Assembly (NCBI RefSeq): GCF_042676025.1
Contig: NZ_JBHTJP010000035.1
Span: 930,001-994,000 of the forward strand
DNA length: 64,000 nucleotides
Source: Salinimicrobium gaetbulicola
GTDB taxonomy: Bacteria > Bacteroidota > Bacteroidia > Flavobacteriales > Flavobacteriaceae
Direction of reading: 5' to 3'
Position 1 is the first letter of the stretch. Every line of letters starts with the position of its first letter. The notes beneath the pieces were generated by a model that saw only the letters and a program-made list of their open reading frames with translations, ran no database searches and was not told the origin of the DNA. Below are positions 60,840-64,000 of the stretch, one piece after another. A program made the translations under genes and the position numbers.

Positions 60840-61325
60840 ATGATGAGAAAACTTATTTTACTGCTGGTAACTATTCTGTTGACGAGCATAAGTTCTGTAA
60901 TTACAGCTCAGGAAAATACTGGTGAATATATTTCGGTTGGAACTCCAATCAACACAGAAAAAATTTTAAGTTCTTCGCATATGTATCAAAACTACCAGGA
61001 TCTGAAGGCCGGAGACACCTTAAATGCCAGTTTTAAGGCAGAGGTGAATTCGGTATGTGAAAATAAAGGCTGCTGGATGAAACTTAATCTTGATAATGAG
61101 GAAGAGGTTATGGTAAAATTCAAAGATTATGCATTTTTTGTTCCTAAAGATATTGGAGGAAAAGAAGTGATCGTGAATGGCGAGGCTTATGTGGAAGAAA
61201 TGTCGGTAGAGGACCAGCGTCATTACGCTGAAGATGCCGGAGCCAGCCGTGAAGAAATCGAAAAGATTGTAAAACCAAAAAAGACCTTGTCTTTCATTGC
61301 TGATGGGGTCAAGATCAAAAAATAA
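60840..61325 (+). CDS. DUF4920 secreted protein
   Basis: A 161-residue exported protein with a signal peptide ending near SSVITAQ. The mature part matches DUF4920: FKAEVNSVCENKGCWMKLNL with a Cys-x(4)-Cys pair, VKFKDYAFFVPKDIGGKEVIVNGEA, and AGASREEIEKI. An OB-like beta barrel is likely. The start has two ATG in tandem. The next gene starts two bases after the stop. Function unknown; the Cys pair suggests metal or redox chemistry. Confidence 0.88.
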   Translation: MMRKLILLLVTILLTSISSVITAQENTGEYISVGTPINTEKILSSSHMYQNYQDLKAGDTLNASFKAEVNSVCENKGCWMKLNLDNEEEVMVKFKDYAFFVPKDIGGKEVIVNGEAYVEEMSVEDQRHYAEDAGASREEIEKIVKPKKTLSFIADGVKIKK

Positions 61326-61326
61326 T

Positions 61327-62007
61327 TTGAAAAGAGAAATAATTAAAACCGGAGACGGTTCGTCAACAATATACTTACCCGAGTGGAATGAGCATTATCA
61401 TTCCAAACATGGTGCATTGCAGGAGGCTAAGCACGTTTTTCTTAAAACCGGATTTCATCATTTCCTGGAAAAGACGGATGCGCAGGCTCTATCGATTCTT
61501 GAAATAGGTTTCGGTACCGGTTTGAATGCGCTGTTGACTTATTTTGAAGCGGAAGGAGCAGGGGTGTCAGTTGATTACACCGGTGTGGAAGCCTATCCAG
61601 TTTCTTCAAAAGAATTGGAAGCTTTAGATTATTCCGAAGTTATTTCAAATAAGGAAGCTTCAGAGGTGTTCAAATCAATACACGACGCGGAATGGAGCAA
61701 AAGAGTAGAGATTTCTGCTTTTTTCAACCTTCAGAAGCAACAGATGTTTTTTAGTGATATTAGAGCAGAAGGAGCTTATGATCTTATTTACTTTGATGCT
61801 TTTGGACCCCGGGTTCAGCCAGATCTTTGGACCGAAAAGATCTTTTCTCTAATGTACCGGGCATTGAAGGATGATGGGGTGCTGGTTACTTATTCAGCAA
61901 AAGGAGACGTGAGGCGAGCCATGCAAGCAGTTGGCTTTTTGGTGGAACGACTTCCCGGGCCTCCCGGAAAAAGAGAAATGCTTCGGGCGACGAGAAAAAA
62001 TCCATAA
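61327..62007 (+). CDS. mnmD: tRNA U34 methyltransferase MnmD-like (TTG start)
   Basis: An S-adenosylmethionine-dependent methyltransferase for the wobble uridine, corresponding to the methyltransferase half of MnmC. The family core is seen in YLPEWNEHYHSKHGALQEAKHVF, ILEIGFGTGLNALLT, GVEAYPV, and DLIYFDAFGPRVQPDLWTEKIF, and the end VERLPGPPGKREMLRAT. The likely start is TTG at 61327, right after the DUF4920 stop; longer in-frame starts lie inside that gene. No MnmC oxidase domain is fused. Confidence 0.88.
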   Translation: MKREIIKTGDGSSTIYLPEWNEHYHSKHGALQEAKHVFLKTGFHHFLEKTDAQALSILEIGFGTGLNALLTYFEAEGAGVSVDYTGVEAYPVSSKELEALDYSEVISNKEASEVFKSIHDAEWSKRVEISAFFNLQKQQMFFSDIRAEGAYDLIYFDAFGPRVQPDLWTEKIFSLMYRALKDDGVLVTYSAKGDVRRAMQAVGFLVERLPGPPGKREMLRATRKNP

Positions 62008-62076
62008 ATTTCGGTTGTTAAACATTTGATAATCAAAGAAGTCTTTCTTTGGTAATTTTCTAATTTTAAAATAAAA

Positions 62077-62997
62077 ATGAGGGTTTTAATTACGGGTGCA
62101 ACTGGTTTAATAGGAAAGAAGATCACCGAATTATGCCATGAAAATGGGATGAAGGTGAGTTATCTTTCTACTAGTAAAAACAAGTTGGAAGACCAAGATA
62201 ATTACCGTGGTTTTTACTGGAATCCTTCAACCGGTGAGATTGATACCCGTTGTTTTGAGCGTGTCGGCACTATTATTAATCTGGCCGGTGCAAATGTATT
62301 TCAGCCCTGGACAAAAAAGGCGAAAGCCAATATTCTTAATAGCCGTGTGGATTCATTAAACTTACTCCACAAGACTTTGAGCGAAAATTCGCACGAAGTT
62401 GGCCAATTGATCTCTGCAAGTGCGGTAGGGATTTATGAAAGTTCCTTTCAAAAAATGCACACCGAAGATGACAGGAAAGTAGATGATTCATTTCTGGGAA
62501 AAGTAACCCAGCGGTGGGAAGCTGCGGCTGACCAATTTAATGACCTGGGATTGAGAGTGGCTAAAGTAAGAATTGGACTGGTGCTTTCAAATAAAGGCGG
62601 GGCTTTGGCCCAGATGCAGAAACCTTTTAAGTACAATCTTGGCGCTGCCCTGGGAAGCGGGAAACAATGGCAATCCTGGATCCATATTGAAGATCTCTCC
62701 AGAATCTTTCTTCATATTTTAAAGGAAGGCTTAACGGGGGTCTATAATGCCGTAGCTCCAAACCCGGTAACCAACAAGACTTTAACCGAGCAGTTGGCTA
62801 AAATCATGGGTAAAAAAACATGGTTGCCAAATGTGCCGGCTCCTGTCTTGAAAATTTCCATGGGTGAAATGTCACAGATAATACTAAGCAGCCAGTTGGT
62901 GTCTAGTAAAAAAATAAATGAAACCGGATTTACTTTTCATTATATCAATCTGGAAAGGGCTTTAAGAGATCTGTTAAAAGAAAAAACCGGCGCATAG
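62077..62997 (+). CDS. TIGR01777-family NAD-dependent epimerase/dehydratase-like protein
   Basis: A 306-residue SDR-like protein. The Rossmann motif is ITGATGLIGKKI at the start; INLAGANVFQPWTKKAKANIL, SASAVGIYE, RVAKVRIGLVLSNKGGAL and GLTGVYNAVAPNPVTN are family signatures. The C-terminal domain (TEQLAKIMGKKTWLPNVPAPVLK) is the DUF1731 type. Physiological substrate unknown. The stop codon lies in the loop of the following terminator. Confidence 0.93.
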   Translation: MRVLITGATGLIGKKITELCHENGMKVSYLSTSKNKLEDQDNYRGFYWNPSTGEIDTRCFERVGTIINLAGANVFQPWTKKAKANILNSRVDSLNLLHKTLSENSHEVGQLISASAVGIYESSFQKMHTEDDRKVDDSFLGKVTQRWEAAADQFNDLGLRVAKVRIGLVLSNKGGALAQMQKPFKYNLGAALGSGKQWQSWIHIEDLSRIFLHILKEGLTGVYNAVAPNPVTNKTLTEQLAKIMGKKTWLPNVPAPVLKISMGEMSQIILSSQLVSSKKINETGFTFHYINLERALRDLLKEKTGA

Positions 62998-63007
62998 CCG
63001 GTTTTTC
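62980..63007 (+). terminator. Terminator after the epimerase-like gene
   Basis: ACCGGC (62986-62991) and GCCGGT (62997-63002) with a GCATA loop, between an A run and a T run. The hairpin includes the gene's own TAG. Confidence 0.75.
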
Positions 63008-63033
63008 TGGTTGGTTAGGTGATTTTATTTGAT

Positions 63034-63711
63034 CTAAGCTTTCTTTGCTTTTACTAAGATGCTAAGCTCAATATCATCATTGATGAAACTATCCCCCAGG
63101 TCGTCAAAAACAGATTTTGAACCATAATTCACTTTCCAGTCTGTTCTGTCAATAGTAAAGCTTTCGCTTTCAATTAATATCTCATCTCCTGTAACGGTGG
63201 TTTTCACCGGAACGTGGATGTTTTTAGTGTCTTCCTTAATGGTAAGATTGCCTTGCAACATCTTTTTTCCTTCTTCTTCGGTAATACCGGTGATCTCGAA
63301 AGTGGCGGTTGGATATTTCTCCACGTTAAAAAAGTGGTTTTCTTTTCCTTCAACCGTTCCTTTAAGGTGATTCTCAAGGTTGGTGCGTTTTTTTTCCTCC
63401 ATACCTTCGTCAGTCACTGTAATAGAATTCATATCAATAACAACATTTCCGCCGGTGACCTTTTCTGAAGTAGCTGAAATTGTCCCTTTTTGAATGTTAA
63501 TAGTGCCTACGTGTTCCCCGGTTGGTTTGGTGCCTTTCCAGGTAATAGTGGAGGCATTAGTGTTTATTTTATAATTTTCCGCATCTTCTGCGGAAACAGT
63601 TGCTTCCTGAGTATCTCTGGTTTCAACAATTTCTTTTTTGTCGTTCTTGCAGGCGATGGAGCCTATTGCGATACCGGCAATTAGAACCAGATTTAAAGCT
63701 TTTTTCTTCAT
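63034..63711 (-). CDS. YceI-family lipoprotein
   Basis: A 225-residue lipocalin-like beta-barrel protein that binds isoprenoid-type lipids in family members. The signal peptide has the lipobox IGSIAC (Cys near 19), an acidic/Lys linker follows, and the YceI core shows STITWKGTKPTGEHVGTINI, GNVVIDMNSITVTDEG, ENHFFNVEKYPTATFEITGI and SFTIDRTDWKVNYGSKSVFDDLGDSFINDDIELSI. The start chosen is the ATG giving MKKKALNL; two codons more are open. It diverges from grpE. Confidence 0.93.
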   Translation of the reverse strand: MKKKALNLVLIAGIAIGSIACKNDKKEIVETRDTQEATVSAEDAENYKINTNASTITWKGTKPTGEHVGTINIQKGTISATSEKVTGGNVVIDMNSITVTDEGMEEKKRTNLENHLKGTVEGKENHFFNVEKYPTATFEITGITEEEGKKMLQGNLTIKEDTKNIHVPVKTTVTGDEILIESESFTIDRTDWKVNYGSKSVFDDLGDSFINDDIELSILVKAKKA

Positions 63712-63868
63712 GATCATTATTTCGTTTTTATTTCAACGGTCAAAATTAGATTTTTGACGTTTGAAAAATCTTAAAGAAGTACTAATTTTTTTCTGTGACA
63801 TTTTGACATTTAGCATTTATTGGCAGCACTTTTGTCTAATAGTTCAAGGAAATAAATAATATCGAAAA

Positions 63869-64000
63869 ATGAGCGAAAAAGACCATAACGAAGAAAATAT
63901 TTCAGAAGAGAATATCAAAGATCAGGTAGAGGAAATACTTGATGACGCTATAGAGGAAGTAGAAGAGAAGGAATCGGGTGCAGAAGAGGAAACCTCAGAA
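63869..64000 (+). CDS. grpE: N-terminus of a probable GrpE nucleotide-exchange factor (cut by window end)
   Basis: Forty-four codons from ATG to the window edge: MSEKDHNEENISEENIKDQVEE, then EILDDAIEEVEEKESG and a Glu-rich end. The long acidic, disordered start is what GrpE has in Flavobacteriaceae, before its coiled coil. The conserved GrpE core is outside the window, so the identity is inferred from style only. A stem-less upstream region of about 150 bp separates it from the YceI gene. Confidence 0.5.
   Translation, partial: MSEKDHNEENISEENIKDQVEEILDDAIEEVEEKESGAEEETSE

Noticed and set aside
1..64000. CRISPR arrays, rRNA genes and insertion sequences
   Set aside because: No regularly spaced 25-40-nt repeats, rRNA-like sequence or transposase genes were seen; the only mobile unit found is the tRNA-Arg element.

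Overview
The window looks like chromosome of a marine-type Flavobacteriaceae bacterium (Bacteroidota, Gramella/Christiangramia-like). This is inferred from gene content: type III glutamine synthetase, fused isobutyryl-CoA mutase IcmF, M49 dipeptidyl peptidase, DUF1599, DUF4920, DUF6252-like and Lacal_2735-type proteins. It is also supported by recurrent TAnnTTTG promoter elements, the near absence of Shine-Dalgarno sequences and a tRNA gene without encoded CCA. No database search was possible; names rest on motifs, lengths and recalled family features.

Layout. 0-8.7 kb is housekeeping: truA and an MsbA-like exporter; folP-cdaA (folate, c-di-AMP) on the minus strand; and the cluster DUF1599 - DoxX-like - tpiA - prmA - clpS. 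8.7-15.5 kb holds a two-repeat lipoprotein between two identical 28-nt terminator repeats, an M20 amidohydrolase, VOC and GNAT proteins, a previously uncalled 56-aa membrane protein, a CoA-disulfide reductase-rhodanese fusion and a porin-like beta-barrel protein.

15.72-23.90 kb is a compact integrative element in the 3' end of tRNA-Arg(ACG). It has a 22-bp direct repeat of the tRNA 3' end (20 matches) at its far edge and a terminator behind each copy of the tRNA end. Clusters of an 11-bp-spaced TGTGGACTA repeat lie near both ends and are candidate integrase arm sites. It carries a tyrosine recombinase, an unknown gene, a type II restriction-modification pair, an excisionase-like HTH gene, a protein resembling Rep_trans/filamentous-phage replication initiators, and a membrane-anchored pentapeptide-repeat-like protein of the kind often carried as cargo. 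It is the best candidate for an undescribed system here.

24-34 kb: a TesA-like esterase diverges from a YbbA/YbbP-like ABC pair, followed by an AGCS amino-acid symporter, a Gfo/Idh/MocA oxidoreductase, and a multi-PAS/GAF sensor that has an H-box but no ATPase domain, overlapping a stand-alone receiver gene. 34-46 kb: two stress-type helical-bundle proteins, apt, a Ca2+/Na+ antiporter, glnN, purM, a soluble MprF-C-terminal-like protein, msrA, prfA, pyrF, a substrate-binding-type protein and several small conserved proteins. 46-64 kb: icmF, split LigD modules with a YkvA gene, marC-like, csp, secreted proteins, crcB, DPP III, ilvE, mnmD, a TIGR01777 epimerase, yceI-like and the start of a probable grpE.

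Outside the element the genes are mostly ordinary metabolism and maintenance in short operons. Strong hairpin terminators are common, and convergent genes often end on overlapping stop codons.
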